26,799 nucleotides of DNA from contig CAZOFD010000022.1 of assembly GCA_964579135.1 (NCBI GenBank), positions 1-26,799 on the forward strand, in the 5' to 3' direction. Made by a program: the position numbers and the translations under genes. The notes beneath the pieces were generated by a model. It ran no database searches and was not told the origin of the DNA. It worked only from the letters and a program-made list of their open reading frames with translations. Shown one piece after another: positions 8,299-16,740 of the stretch (within the stretch, counting starts at the first letter, position 1; every line of letters starts with the position of its first letter). The stretch is from CAG-390 sp964579135 (GTDB lineage: Bacteria > Bacillota > Clostridia > Oscillospirales > CAG-272).

Positions 8299-9726
8299 TT
8301 ACTTTTTTATACTTTCGAATGCGTCGATTATCCGCTCCGCCGCGATCGCACGGCTTGCCTTTACGAGGACGACGTCGCCCTCTCGCGCACTCTCGCGAAT
8401 ACGGCGGGCAACGTCCTCGGGTCTCGATACGTCCGAAAACCGAGCGACGTTTTCTTCGCCGAGCAGCGGCTCGGCAGACGATGCGATATCGTTCGCAAGC
8501 GTGCCGAAAGTATATATCGTATCCGCTCTTCCGCAAGCGAAATATCTCCCGACCTCGGCGTGCAAAGCGCGAGAGTCGGCTCCGAGCTCAAGCATATCGC
8601 CGAGAACGGCTATCCGCCGCCCTCCGCGGTCTTTTGCCATCTCACCCAAGACCTCGGCAGAGGCACGCATCGACTCCGGCGCGGCGTTATAGCAATCCGC
8701 GAGGAAGCGAACCCCGCCTATATCTTTCACGCACTGGCGCAGCCCCACGCTGCGATAGTCAAGCAAACCGCCGAGGATATCCTCGTTTTTCATTCCGCAA
8801 AGTTGCCCCACGGCTATCGCGCAAAGCGCCGCCGCGACGTTGTGCTTACCTATCGCGGGAATCGTCGCCCCGTCCAGCCGTCCGCGCGGCGTAACGACGT
8901 CGAACACCGTCGCGTCGCCACGGCGACAAACGTTAATCGCACGATACTGCGCTTTGTCGTCGCCCTCGTCGGTCGAAAAATACGCGACGCGCGGATCGGC
9001 AACGTTCGCAAGCAAAGGCTCGCCGCCGCACAAAAGCAATTTACCGTGCTCGGCAAGCCCCTCGACTATCTCGAGCTTTGCCGCCGCTATATTTTCGCGC
9101 GTGCCGAGCGCCTCGAGATGCGACGTGCCGATATTCGTTATCACCGCAATATCGGGACGTAAAACCCGCGACATCGCCGAAACGTCGCCGCGCGCTCCCA
9201 TCCCGAGCTCGAAGACCGCAGTCTCCGCCTCCGCCCCCATACCCATAAGGGTCAGGGGCATACCGATAACGCTGTTGTAATTGCCCTCCGTACGGTAAAC
9301 GGTGTGCGATGCGCCGAGCACGGCGGCGATAAATTCTTTCGTCGTCGTTTTTCCGACGCTGCCGGTAACGGCAACGCGAAAGTTTTTTGTGGTTCCTACC
9401 CGGTCGTCGTATGCCGCGGCAAGCCGCAAGAGTGCCGCCGGGGTATCCTCCACCAATATCACGGGGGATCCGCGCACCGTGCTTTCGTCTATCCGCTGTG
9501 CTATCGCACATACCGCGCCGCGCTCGGCTGCACCGGCGACGTACGAAGCTCCGTCGCTCCGTGCGCCCGATATCGCGGCAAAAACGCACCCCGCCGTCGC
9601 TTCGCGCGAATCCGTGCAAACGGAACGCACCTCGAGCTCTCCCCCGTCGTGGCAAATCATTTCCCCGCCGCACATCCGCGCGACGTCCGCCACCGTAAGA
9701 GCTCCTTTTCCGAAATCTATTCGCAT
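8299..9726 (-). CDS. murF: UDP-MurNAc-tripeptide:D-Ala-D-Ala ligase MurF
   Basis: Cytoplasmic ATP-dependent ligase that adds D-Ala-D-Ala to UDP-MurNAc-tripeptide. 475 residues from the ATG at 9726, which has GAGGA seven bases upstream; an in-frame ATG 12 codons earlier has poorly spaced signals and gives an N-terminus unlike the family. Domain order is the uridine-binding domain (1-110), the ATPase domain with TGSVGKTTTKE (121-131) and the glutamate/histidine signatures FELGMGARGD and NIGTSHLEALGTRENI, then the C-terminal domain with LGDMLELG. The usual YNANP motif reads YNAAP. It follows murE by 106 bases. Confidence 0.95.
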   Translation of the reverse strand: MRIDFGKGALTVADVARMCGGEMICHDGGELEVRSVCTDSREATAGCVFAAISGARSDGASYVAGAAERGAVCAIAQRIDESTVRGSPVILVEDTPAALLRLAAAYDDRVGTTKNFRVAVTGSVGKTTTKEFIAAVLGASHTVYRTEGNYNSVIGMPLTLMGMGAEAETAVFELGMGARGDVSAMSRVLRPDIAVITNIGTSHLEALGTRENIAAAKLEIVEGLAEHGKLLLCGGEPLLANVADPRVAYFSTDEGDDKAQYRAINVCRRGDATVFDVVTPRGRLDGATIPAIGKHNVAAALCAIAVGQLCGMKNEDILGGLLDYRSVGLRQCVKDIGGVRFLADCYNAAPESMRASAEVLGEMAKDRGGRRIAVLGDMLELGADSRALHAEVGRYFACGRADTIYTFGTLANDIASSAEPLLGEENVARFSDVSRPEDVARRIRESAREGDVVLVKASRAIAAERIIDAFESIKK

Positions 9727-9832
9727 TTTCGCATCCTCATTGCCGACAAAGCGGCAAATCATCCTTTCCGGTCAAACGTTTTGCGCCAAAGTCCGTATCG
9801 CGCCGCACCGGCTCCGCTCGGTCGCAGCGTTC

Positions 9833-11377
9833 TCAGCCGCGATCGTCGTCCAGCGCCTTTTCGCCCGTACCCATCCTCTCTCGCGCCGCGTTTTTTACTA
9901 TCTCGGCTTCGCTGAAAGAGTGCCGCCCGAATTTATCTATCTCATATTGCTCGTGTCCCTTGCCCGCCAATATAACGACGTCTCCTCGCGAAGCGTTCAT
10001 AACGGCGTATTCTATCGCGTCGCGGCGATCGGATATAACCGCGTGCGAAACGGCGCCGTCAAGTCCCGCGGCAACGTCGGAGAGGATATCGTTGACCTCC
10101 TCCGAACGCGAATTATCGCGCGTTAAAATAATTTTGTCGGCATAACGCGAGGCGATACGCGCCATAACCGGTCTTTTCGTTTTGTCGCGGTCGCCGCCGC
10201 AACCGAAAACGACCCAAAGCGCAGAACCGACGGGCAAAATACCTCTCGCCGCGCGAAGTACGTTCTCCATAGCGTCGGGCGTATGTGCGTAATCTATATA
10301 AACGGACGCGGGGTACCCGCAAACCGTTTTTATCTTTTCGAGCCGCCCTTTCGCACCGCCGAAAACGGCAAGTGCGTCGCCAACGAATTTCGGCGATATG
10401 CCGTTCTCCAGCGCGCAGGCAGCGGCTTGCAAGGTGTTCATAACCGAAAAAGCGCCCGCCGCGCGCGAACGTATCGTGCGCGCAAGCGATCTCGAACGAA
10501 GAGTATACGATATCCCCGAAGAGCCGTGCAAAACGACGTGCTCCGCGCGATAATCCGCGTCGGGCGCGTAGTTCTCCGTTGTCAAAATCATCCGACATTC
10601 GCATCCGCAAGCGGCTGCGTACGAAAGATATCTCGCACTCCAAGGATCGTCGCGATTGACGACGGCGGTTTTGCATTTTCGCAAAAGCGAGGCTTTGGCG
10701 AGAAAATAGTTTTCCATACTGCCGTGAAAATCCAAATGCTCGCTCGTCAGCTTTGTAAAAACCGCCGTTTCAAAGAAAAGCGGAGCCACCTTTCTCAAAG
10801 CAAGAGAATGAGACGTGACCTCCATAAAAACGTATTCGGCTCCGTCGTCGCGCATTTTCGCGAGCGCCGCGTAAAGTTGTTCGGGGTCCGGAGTCGTCAT
10901 ATTGGCGTTTACGTCGCCGTTTGAAAGTTGTATTTGCCCGCTCGGCGTTTGCACGCCGAGCGTTCCGATCGTTCCGCAACGGTATCCCGCCGCGGAGAAT
11001 ATTGAGAAAAGTGCCTGAGTTACCGTAGTTTTCCCGTTCGTGCCCGTAACAGCCGCGAGTTTTATATCTCGCGCGGGAAAGCCGTACCAAACGTTCCAGA
11101 GCCGCGCGACGGCGGCTCTGGTGTCGTCGGTATATACTACGGGTATCCCCGCCGGCACGCCCGACACCTCGCCTTCGGCAAGTATCGCCGCGGCACCGTT
11201 TGCCGCAGCCTCGCCTGCCGAAAGATGGGCGTCATGTTTTAGGCCTCGAATGCACACGAACAACTGATTCGGGCGCACCGAACGGGAATCTGTCGAAATG
11301 CCTTGAACGTCGGGGTCTTCTTCGCCGCCGAAGCGGCAAAAAACGTCTGCTTTTGAAAGAAGTTCGCAAAGTCGCAT
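9833..11377 (-). CDS. murE: UDP-MurNAc-tripeptide synthetase MurE (probably mDAP-adding)
   Basis: Cytoplasmic Mur ligase adding the third residue of the stem peptide to UDP-MurNAc-L-Ala-D-Glu. 514 residues, ATG start with GGAGGG about six bases upstream. Domain 1 carries STDSR (28-32), domain 2 the P-loop TGTNGKTT (111-118), NMTTPDP (159-165), EVTSHSL (186-192), the HLDFHG motif (214-219) and the lysine of LAKASL (K228) that is carbamylated in the family. Domain 3 has YIDYAHTPDAMENVL and the specificity motif. At 421-424 this reads DNSR where meso-diaminopimelate enzymes have DNPR and lysine enzymes differ at the arginine position. Arg is retained, so mDAP is the likely substrate, but Pro is Ser. 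It is 74 bases after the PBP gene. Confidence 0.95.
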   Translation of the reverse strand: MRLCELLSKADVFCRFGGEEDPDVQGISTDSRSVRPNQLFVCIRGLKHDAHLSAGEAAANGAAAILAEGEVSGVPAGIPVVYTDDTRAAVARLWNVWYGFPARDIKLAAVTGTNGKTTVTQALFSIFSAAGYRCGTIGTLGVQTPSGQIQLSNGDVNANMTTPDPEQLYAALAKMRDDGAEYVFMEVTSHSLALRKVAPLFFETAVFTKLTSEHLDFHGSMENYFLAKASLLRKCKTAVVNRDDPWSARYLSYAAACGCECRMILTTENYAPDADYRAEHVVLHGSSGISYTLRSRSLARTIRSRAAGAFSVMNTLQAAACALENGISPKFVGDALAVFGGAKGRLEKIKTVCGYPASVYIDYAHTPDAMENVLRAARGILPVGSALWVVFGCGGDRDKTKRPVMARIASRYADKIILTRDNSRSEEVNDILSDVAAGLDGAVSHAVISDRRDAIEYAVMNASRGDVVILAGKGHEQYEIDKFGRHSFSEAEIVKNAARERMGTGEKALDDDRG

Positions 11378-11451
11378 ATAAGCCCTCCGAGCCTTAAAGA
11401 TCTCTCACTCACACGCCTTTAAACTTCCTTTTTATTCATCTGCGCCGCGGA

Positions 11452-13722
11452 TCAGTCGTCCGTAACGTCGAGATATCTGAACGTTACCGTTATAACGTCG
11501 CCTTTGCTCCTTTTCTCGCCCGCGGCGGGATATTGCGACACAACGACCGCCCCGGACGAAGCGGCATAATTCGTCGCTCCTTTTATATTTATATTGAATC
11601 CCGCGTTTATAAGCAGTCGGTTTGCCGCCGAAGCCGTCATACCGACAAGATTCGGCACCGTTTCCGTATTCGACGGCTCTTCCTCGCCCGTGTAAAGGAT
11701 CACCTTGCCGTTTTGCTTCGACATCTCCTGCCCTGCGGCAGGCACCTGCGAGGTCACAACCGGACCGTAACCGACTATCTCGTATTTAAGTCCCGCCCTC
11801 GTAAGTTTTTCTTTGGCGCTCACGATATCGGAGTTCGTATAATCGGAAACCTCTATCATAAGCTTTTCGCTTTCGGCGTCGGTATATTTCGCTTCGACCC
11901 CGAGATACGGGAGCATCTGCTCAAGACAATTGGCAATATACGGCGCCGCAACGACGCTGCCGTAACGACTCGACGAGGTCGGCTCGTCAACCATAATTAT
12001 TATCGCGATTTCGGGATCGTCCGCTGGCGCGAAAGCCACGCAAGAGCCGACCCGCGCCTCTTCGTCGTCGCCTATTTTTTCCGACGTACCCGTTTTCGCA
12101 GCCACTCTGAACCCCGCAACGTAAGCGTTTTTCGCTCCTCCGTTGCCGGAAACGCCTTTTTCGAGGATATCGGCAACTGTCTCGCAAACCGACGTGCTTA
12201 TCACCTGCCGACGCACCTCCGTTTCGTGTGCGCTTATCGTTTTGCCGTTTGCGTCCGTTATACGATCGACGATATACGGCGTCACGAGCTTTCCGCCGTT
12301 TGCCACGGAGGCGATGGCGGTCAGGTGCTGCAAAAGGCTGACCTTAAAGTTTTGCCCGAAAGAAGCCGTCGCAAGCTCGACCTCGTTAAAGCTCGAGGGA
12401 GAAAAGAACAATCCCTGCGCCTCGCCGGGCAGGTCGATGCCCGTTTTTTCGAGATATCCGAAATTTTTAACGTATTCGTAAAAGCTGCCGCTGCCGATCC
12501 TTGCGCCAACGGTCATCATTATCGGGTTGCAAGATTGCTGAAGCCCCTCTGCGAAAGTCAAAAGCCCGTGCCCCCGCGTTTTGTGGCAATGTATCTTTAT
12601 GCCGGCAACTATATGGTAGCCGTTACAGGTGAAAGTTTCGTTCGTACCGACGGCTCCCGTTTCCAAAGCTACCGCCGAGGTTATTATCTTAAACGTGGAG
12701 CCGGGGATAAAAGTGTCCGTTATGGCTTTGTTTTGCCACATTTTTAGTTGCAGCGAGCCTTTAAGCGAGCGATATTCCGCGCTTCCCTCCGCGTAGCCGC
12801 TCGCAGCCAACGTTTCGGCATAAACTCCGGTCAGTTCCCACGCGTTGTTGTTGTCGAAGTCGGGATACGTCGCCATAGCGTATATCGCGCCGGTCTTGAC
12901 GTTCATAACTATCCCGCAAACGCCCGCTTTCGAGGCGGATTCTTTATACGTTGCCTCAAGCTGCTCCTCAAGGATCTCCTGCACTTTCTTTTTCAGAGTC
13001 GTGTGAAGATCGTATCCGTCAACGGCATCAACGAAGCTTTGATACTCGTACGGCATCTCGTTCCCGTAGGAATCCCGCGCGGTTATATATCTCCCGGGAG
13101 TACCCGAGAGCTCTTTGTCGTAAGTATATTCGAGTCCGTAAAGCCCCGCGCCGTCCGTCCCCGTAAAACCGAGAACGTGCGAAGCGAGATCGCCGTACAT
13201 ATAGTATCTTTTGCTGACTGCCTCGACGTAAAGAACGTCCTCGAGGTCGTTTTTCGCTATAAAATCAAGAACTTTGTCGGCTTCGTCTCTGTCGGCTTCG
13301 CGTTTCACCGTCGCGTCGAGACTGCCTATCTTTTCCGTCAGTTTCAGAACGTCGTCGCGATCGCTGCCCAGTATCTGTGCAAGACCGTCGGCTATAAGCT
13401 CGTCGAGTTTCGCACGCACCTCGTCGCCGCTTGCCTGCGCCTCTTTTTTTTCGCGATTTATCCCCGATGGGGAGATAAATATCCTATATGCCGTTATATT
13501 GGTCGCCAGCACCTCGCCGTCCGCGTCGTATATTTCGCCGCGTTTGGCGCTTTTGGTCGACTCGGTAGTAAGCTGATCAACGACCTTTTTTTGATAATAA
13601 TCGAAATTGACGGTCTGCAGCATAAAGATGCGCACGCCCACGACGACAAAACAACCGACAGTCAGCAAAAAAATGACGGCGGATCGCCAAATCAAGCCGG
13701 TACTGATCTTGTTTCTGCGCAT
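11452..13722 (-). CDS. Division class B penicillin-binding protein with PASTA domains (SpoVD/FtsI type)
   Basis: Membrane-anchored transpeptidase that cross-links septal peptidoglycan as partner of FtsW. 756 residues; ATG with AAAGGA upstream. One membrane segment (about 12-33), the pedestal domain with RGEIYDADGEVLA (61-73), then the transpeptidase domain with active-site STFK (S342-K345), SCN (S397-N399) and KTG (543-545), all intact. Two PASTA domains end the protein (about 620-680 and 687-750); PASTA modules bind peptidoglycan or beta-lactams. Clostridial dcw clusters carry this architecture under the names spoVD, pbp2B or ftsI. The sequence alone does not separate the sporulation enzyme from the vegetative one, so no symbol is fixed. 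It lies between the ftsL-like gene (121-base gap) and murE. Confidence 0.94.
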   Translation of the reverse strand: MRRNKISTGLIWRSAVIFLLTVGCFVVVGVRIFMLQTVNFDYYQKKVVDQLTTESTKSAKRGEIYDADGEVLATNITAYRIFISPSGINREKKEAQASGDEVRAKLDELIADGLAQILGSDRDDVLKLTEKIGSLDATVKREADRDEADKVLDFIAKNDLEDVLYVEAVSKRYYMYGDLASHVLGFTGTDGAGLYGLEYTYDKELSGTPGRYITARDSYGNEMPYEYQSFVDAVDGYDLHTTLKKKVQEILEEQLEATYKESASKAGVCGIVMNVKTGAIYAMATYPDFDNNNAWELTGVYAETLAASGYAEGSAEYRSLKGSLQLKMWQNKAITDTFIPGSTFKIITSAVALETGAVGTNETFTCNGYHIVAGIKIHCHKTRGHGLLTFAEGLQQSCNPIMMTVGARIGSGSFYEYVKNFGYLEKTGIDLPGEAQGLFFSPSSFNEVELATASFGQNFKVSLLQHLTAIASVANGGKLVTPYIVDRITDANGKTISAHETEVRRQVISTSVCETVADILEKGVSGNGGAKNAYVAGFRVAAKTGTSEKIGDDEEARVGSCVAFAPADDPEIAIIIMVDEPTSSSRYGSVVAAPYIANCLEQMLPYLGVEAKYTDAESEKLMIEVSDYTNSDIVSAKEKLTRAGLKYEIVGYGPVVTSQVPAAGQEMSKQNGKVILYTGEEEPSNTETVPNLVGMTASAANRLLINAGFNINIKGATNYAASSGAVVVSQYPAAGEKRSKGDVITVTFRYLDVTDD

Positions 13723-13843
13723 TGATATTCTCTTTTCCTTTGCTAACTGTGCTAATTTGATTTTATTGCGAAAAACGGGGCTTTATTCTTCCGCCGCAAT
13801 GCGTCCGCCCTCTTATCTCGAAAAAAGTCTTGTCAAAGTCGGG

Positions 13844-14800
13844 TCACGAGCCTCTTTTGATCCCGAGTGCGCTCAAAAGCGCGGGGACTATTCCGCGGCT
13901 CTCGCTTTGCTCGTAGTCGAAACTTTCTATACCGTCGCTTTGCTTAAGGTCGAGCTTTTTAAGGTTTGCCTTATCCGCCTTTATCATTCCGTAGCGGGTA
14001 ACGGCAAGCTCTTCCACGCCGTATTTCCTGTTTTTATCTCTCAAAAGAACTTCGAGTTCCCTGACTTCCTCTTCTTTTTCGCGTATTTCGCTTTGCAGTG
14101 CGCCGACCTCACCCGACACGTCGTTTATCATTATATTCATAAAAACGGGCAACGCCAACACGAAAGCAAACAAAAGCGAAAGCACCGCCGCCGCCAAAGT
14201 GCCGGTGGATCTGCGCCTGCGCAGACCGCTCGTTTTTATAACCTCGTTGCTCGGGAACCACTTTTTGTAGGTCTCCACGCATTTTGCCGTACCGTCCGCC
14301 CTTTCCACAACGGAGCGACGATACTTGCCCTGCGAAGCAACGAGTTGTTTCGTACCCCAAAGAGCCTCCGTTTCCTCGCCGACGCGCCGCTCTTCGAGCA
14401 CGCGATACGGCGCGGCGGGACGAGCGGCGACCATCGCTGCCTCGAGGTCGCGAGCACGGCTCTTGCGCGAGGTGCGCCGCGCGCCGTATTCGCCGGCACG
14501 GTAACCCGCCTCGGTATAGTAAAGCCGTTTCAGATCGTCAACGGTCATATACGGTGTGCCGTTCGCGGCTCCCGTGCGATACTTATTCTTATAATCGTGC
14601 TCCATAACGTTGCCGAACAAGTACGCCGCGGGGTTGGAAAGCCTCGTTTCGTCCTCGCTTTTTATCTGTTCCTCGACAAGCATCCGAGCGCCCTCCAAAA
14701 CTCCGCGCCCGAAAAATCGCGACTTTAGTACCGCATACGAATTGTTATATGAATCAAACGCGTTCGCCGCGGCTCCCTCATATATCGTTGCTGCGTTCAT
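13844..14800 (-). CDS. FtsL-like bitopic divisome protein with long cytoplasmic domain
   Basis: 318 residues from an ATG with an AAAGGA-type site a little far upstream (about 13 bases). The C-terminal third has FtsL/DivIC topology: a basic stop (RRRR, 194-197), one membrane segment (about 202-222), a heptad-like coiled coil (about 226-258, rich in Glu/Leu/Val), and an EELAVTRYGMIKAD motif resembling the conserved end of FtsL/septum-initiator proteins. The position between rsmH and the division PBP is exactly that of ftsL. Unusual is the N-terminal cytoplasmic region of about 200 residues (FtsL normally has a few dozen). It has no motif I recognise but is rich in Tyr, Arg and Glu and looks partly folded (residues 55-100). 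The role as FtsL is inferred from topology and place, not from strong sequence identity. Confidence 0.75.
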   Translation of the reverse strand: MNAATIYEGAAANAFDSYNNSYAVLKSRFFGRGVLEGARMLVEEQIKSEDETRLSNPAAYLFGNVMEHDYKNKYRTGAANGTPYMTVDDLKRLYYTEAGYRAGEYGARRTSRKSRARDLEAAMVAARPAAPYRVLEERRVGEETEALWGTKQLVASQGKYRRSVVERADGTAKCVETYKKWFPSNEVIKTSGLRRRRSTGTLAAAVLSLLFAFVLALPVFMNIMINDVSGEVGALQSEIREKEEEVRELEVLLRDKNRKYGVEELAVTRYGMIKADKANLKKLDLKQSDGIESFDYEQSESRGIVPALLSALGIKRGS

Positions 14801-14850
14801 TTTAACGACCGTTCCTTTTTCGAAAAGTTTTGTTTTTTACCCGCCGAGGG

Positions 14851-15819
14851 TCAAAGTTTTTCGGCAATGCGCAATTTCGCGCTGTGCGCCCTTCCGTTTA
14901 TCTCAAGCTCGCGCGGACTTGCCGTGCGCGGCTTTTTGCCGCAAAGTTTTATCTGCGGTTTTCTTCCGCATACGCACACGGGAAAGTCCGCCGGGCAAAC
15001 GCACCCGCTTGCAAGTTCCGAAAGCAAATTTTTTACTATCCTGTCCTCAAGCGAATGGAAAGTTATCACGGCGAGTCTGCCGCCGGGCGCCAAAAGCGAC
15101 ACGGCGTCGCTTATCGCACGCGGCAACAAAGCAAGTTCGCCGTTGACCTCAATCCTTATCGCCTGAAACGTTCGCATCGCGGGGTGATGCTTTTGAGACC
15201 GACCTCCGTCGGGTAACGCCGAACGAATGATCTCAACGAGCTCGCCCGTCGTCTCTATCGGTTTTTTCTCGCGCGCCGCGACTATACCGCAAGCTATGCG
15301 ATATGCGAACTTTTCCTCGCCGTACTCGCGAATTATCCGAGAGAGCTCCTCTGCGGAATAGGTGTTAACGACCTTTGCGGCGTCAAGCTCTTGCGAGCGA
15401 TCCATACGCATATCGAGCGCGGCGTCGCTCATATACGAGAATCCGCGCGCCGCGGTATCCAGTTGATACGAGGACACACCGAGATCGAGCAACACCCCGT
15501 CGACGCGCTCCACCCCCAGCTCTCGGCACACGCGCGCCATATCGGAGAATTCGGCGTGCACGACCGTCGATCGATCGCCGAATCGCGCCAGCCGCTCCTT
15601 TGCCACGGCGACGGCGACCTCATCGCGGTCGAGGGATATAAGCCTGCCGCCCGTCAGCCTTGCCGCTATCGCGGACGAATGTCCCGCGCCGCCGGCGGTG
15701 CCGTCTATATATATTCCGTTTTCTTTTATATCAAGACCGTCTATAACTTCGTCAAGCATCACGGGAAGATGCGAGAAGTCGACCGCGGCTTTGCCGTTTT
15801 CGTTTCCTCTCACGATCAA
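14851..15819 (-). CDS. rsmH: 16S rRNA m4C1402 methyltransferase RsmH (MraW)
   Basis: SAM-dependent enzyme that methylates N4 of C1402 in the 16S rRNA P site. 322 residues. The start is a TTG whose bases overlap the mraZ stop (TTGA), with GAAAGG about eight bases upstream, so translation is coupled; a GTG two codons later is an alternative. Signatures are HLPVMLDEVIDGL (17-29), the SAM loop DGTAGGAGHS (39-48), LDRDEVAV, LLDLGVSSYQLD, FSYMSDAALDMRMD, AMRTFQAIRIEVNGEL and ITFHSLEDRIVK. The C-terminus has a cysteine cluster (CVCPADFPVCVCG) and the usual SAKLRIAEKL end. Its place after mraZ is conserved across bacteria. Confidence 0.97.
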   Translation of the reverse strand: MIVRGNENGKAAVDFSHLPVMLDEVIDGLDIKENGIYIDGTAGGAGHSSAIAARLTGGRLISLDRDEVAVAVAKERLARFGDRSTVVHAEFSDMARVCRELGVERVDGVLLDLGVSSYQLDTAARGFSYMSDAALDMRMDRSQELDAAKVVNTYSAEELSRIIREYGEEKFAYRIACGIVAAREKKPIETTGELVEIIRSALPDGGRSQKHHPAMRTFQAIRIEVNGELALLPRAISDAVSLLAPGGRLAVITFHSLEDRIVKNLLSELASGCVCPADFPVCVCGRKPQIKLCGKKPRTASPRELEINGRAHSAKLRIAEKL

Positions 15820-16253
15820 AGCCCCAACCTTTCGAGTGCCTCTCGTATATCGTCCACGCTGACGCCTGCCTTAAACTCGTCGTATGCGGAAGATGCCCAT
15901 ATCTCGGAATAGCGTCCGCACCCGACTATCACGGCGGTATCGGTAAGGCCCGCGTGCTTTATAAGCGCTTGGTTCAAAACTATTCTTCCCTGCGCGTCGG
16001 GCGTCAGCGTATCGCTGTTTTCGTTGTAAAAACGCAGTACGTATTCACGCTCTTTCCCCGACATCGCCTCGATCTTTTCCATCCTGCCGTTCCACTCCTC
16101 CAAAGAGCAGACCTTTATGGAGCGATCGCGGATACTCGGATAAACCACAAGCGGCGCACCGAGCGCCTCCCTATGCTTGGCAGGTATAAAAATGCGGTTT
16201 TTACTGTCAAGCGTATGACGGTACGTGCCCGTTATCGGCGTGATGGTTGCCAT
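15816..16253 (-). CDS. mraZ: Transcriptional regulator MraZ
   Basis: AbrB-fold (SpoVT-like) DNA-binding protein that forms ring oligomers and represses the dcw operon. 145 residues from the ATG at 16253, which gives the usual MraZ N-terminus, with AGGGGA upstream; the frame is open 40 codons further upstream but that part is leader. Two tandem SpoVT/MraZ repeats are visible: YRHTLDSKNRIFIPAKHRE (near 10-28) and the second with SDTLTPDAQGRIVLNQALIKHAGL, both with the D-x-x-x-R-I-x-(I/L) core. It is the first gene of the dcw cluster and overlaps rsmH by 4 bp. Phased repeats downstream of its promoter look like its own operator, so autorepression is likely. Confidence 0.95.
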   Translation of the reverse strand: MATITPITGTYRHTLDSKNRIFIPAKHREALGAPLVVYPSIRDRSIKVCSLEEWNGRMEKIEAMSGKEREYVLRFYNENSDTLTPDAQGRIVLNQALIKHAGLTDTAVIVGCGRYSEIWASSAYDEFKAGVSVDDIREALERLGL

Positions 16254-16292
16254 TCTCGTCCCCTGCCTTTCTCCCGTTTCCGAGTTTTTTTG

Positions 16293-16316
16293 TTTGTGCG
16301 CCGCGCGGCGCACAAA
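16293..16316. repeat. Perfect 24-bp palindrome in the mraZ leader
   Basis: TTTGTGCGCCGC is followed directly by its exact reverse complement. In RNA it can form a 10-bp stem with a 4-base loop. On the minus strand it is followed by A-rich sequence rather than T, so it is not a normal terminator for the mraZ transcript. It sits about 40 bases before the mraZ start codon. It could be an operator for a dimeric protein or an mRNA leader structure. Confidence 0.8.
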
Positions 16317-16483
16317 ATGGTCGCTCAAGCGATCAAATCTAATTTTAAATGTAATAACATCGGCGCATCGCACGCCCTGTGCAAACCATATCGGCGTCCA
16401 ACGCGAAAATCCGAACTAAAACCGCAATAAAATGCGAATCCAACGATTTAGCGCCCCGATTTTAAGGCATTTGAATGAGTTTT

Positions 16484-16519
16484 CCACACATTTCACACCT
16501 TTTTCCACCGTTTTGCACC
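16484..16519 (-). promoter_or_regulatory. Probable MraZ operator: four repeats with 10-bp period
   Basis: On the minus strand, GGTG cores recur at exactly 10-base intervals (complement CACC at 16516-16519, 16506-16509 and 16496-16499), with a degenerate GTGT at 16486-16489, each separated by A-rich sequence (GGTGCAAAAC, GGTGGAAAAA, GGTGTGAAAT, GTGTGGAAAA). MraZ is known to bind short G-rich repeats with 10-bp spacing near the mraZ start site. The block lies just downstream of the predicted start point, where bound protein would block transcription. Confidence 0.7.
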
Positions 16520-16533
16520 ACTTCGGTGTTTCT

Positions 16534-16562
16534 ATTATAGTATAAAGGCAAAAAATATGCAA
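16534..16562 (-). promoter_or_regulatory. Sigma-A promoter of the dcw cluster (PmraZ)
   Basis: Minus strand TTGCAT (16557-16562), 17-base spacer, then a perfect TATAAT (16534-16539). The start point would be near 16527, giving a leader of about 270 bases before mraZ that contains the MraZ-type repeats and the 24-bp palindrome. Confidence 0.75.
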
Positions 16563-16627
16563 TAGATTTTTTTCAAAAAAAGCGCAAGATCCTCAAAAAA
16601 ATTATTGAAATTCCGCTTCCGCTCCTC

Positions 16628-16653
16628 AAAACGGCGCAATTTGTGCCGTTTTT
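16628..16653. terminator. Bidirectional terminator-like hairpin upstream of PmraZ
   Basis: AAAACGGCGC pairs with GTGCCGTTTT (one G-T wobble) around a 5-base loop, followed by one more T on the plus strand. On the minus strand it would shield the mraZ promoter from upstream transcription. Confidence 0.45.
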
Positions 16654-16740
16654 GCCCGTGATTGTCTTCATTTTCTTTATTTGTAATTTATTGTCTGCTG
16701 ATTGCGCCGACACGCTCATACTCCTCCACTTCGAAACACG

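Noticed and set aside
13723..13843. TTGACA on the minus strand between the ftsL-like gene and the PBP gene
   Set aside because: No -10 element is found at a suitable spacing, so a promoter is not supported.
16480..16519. TTTTCCACA-type sequences resembling DnaA boxes
   Set aside because: The best copy has a mismatch, the others differ more, and the exact 10-bp phase next to the mraZ promoter fits MraZ sites better. No other origin features are nearby.
16573..16719. 48-codon minus-strand frame with GGAGG near its ATG
   Set aside because: The spacing to the ATG is only about three bases, and the frame runs through the terminator-like hairpin and the mraZ promoter region.
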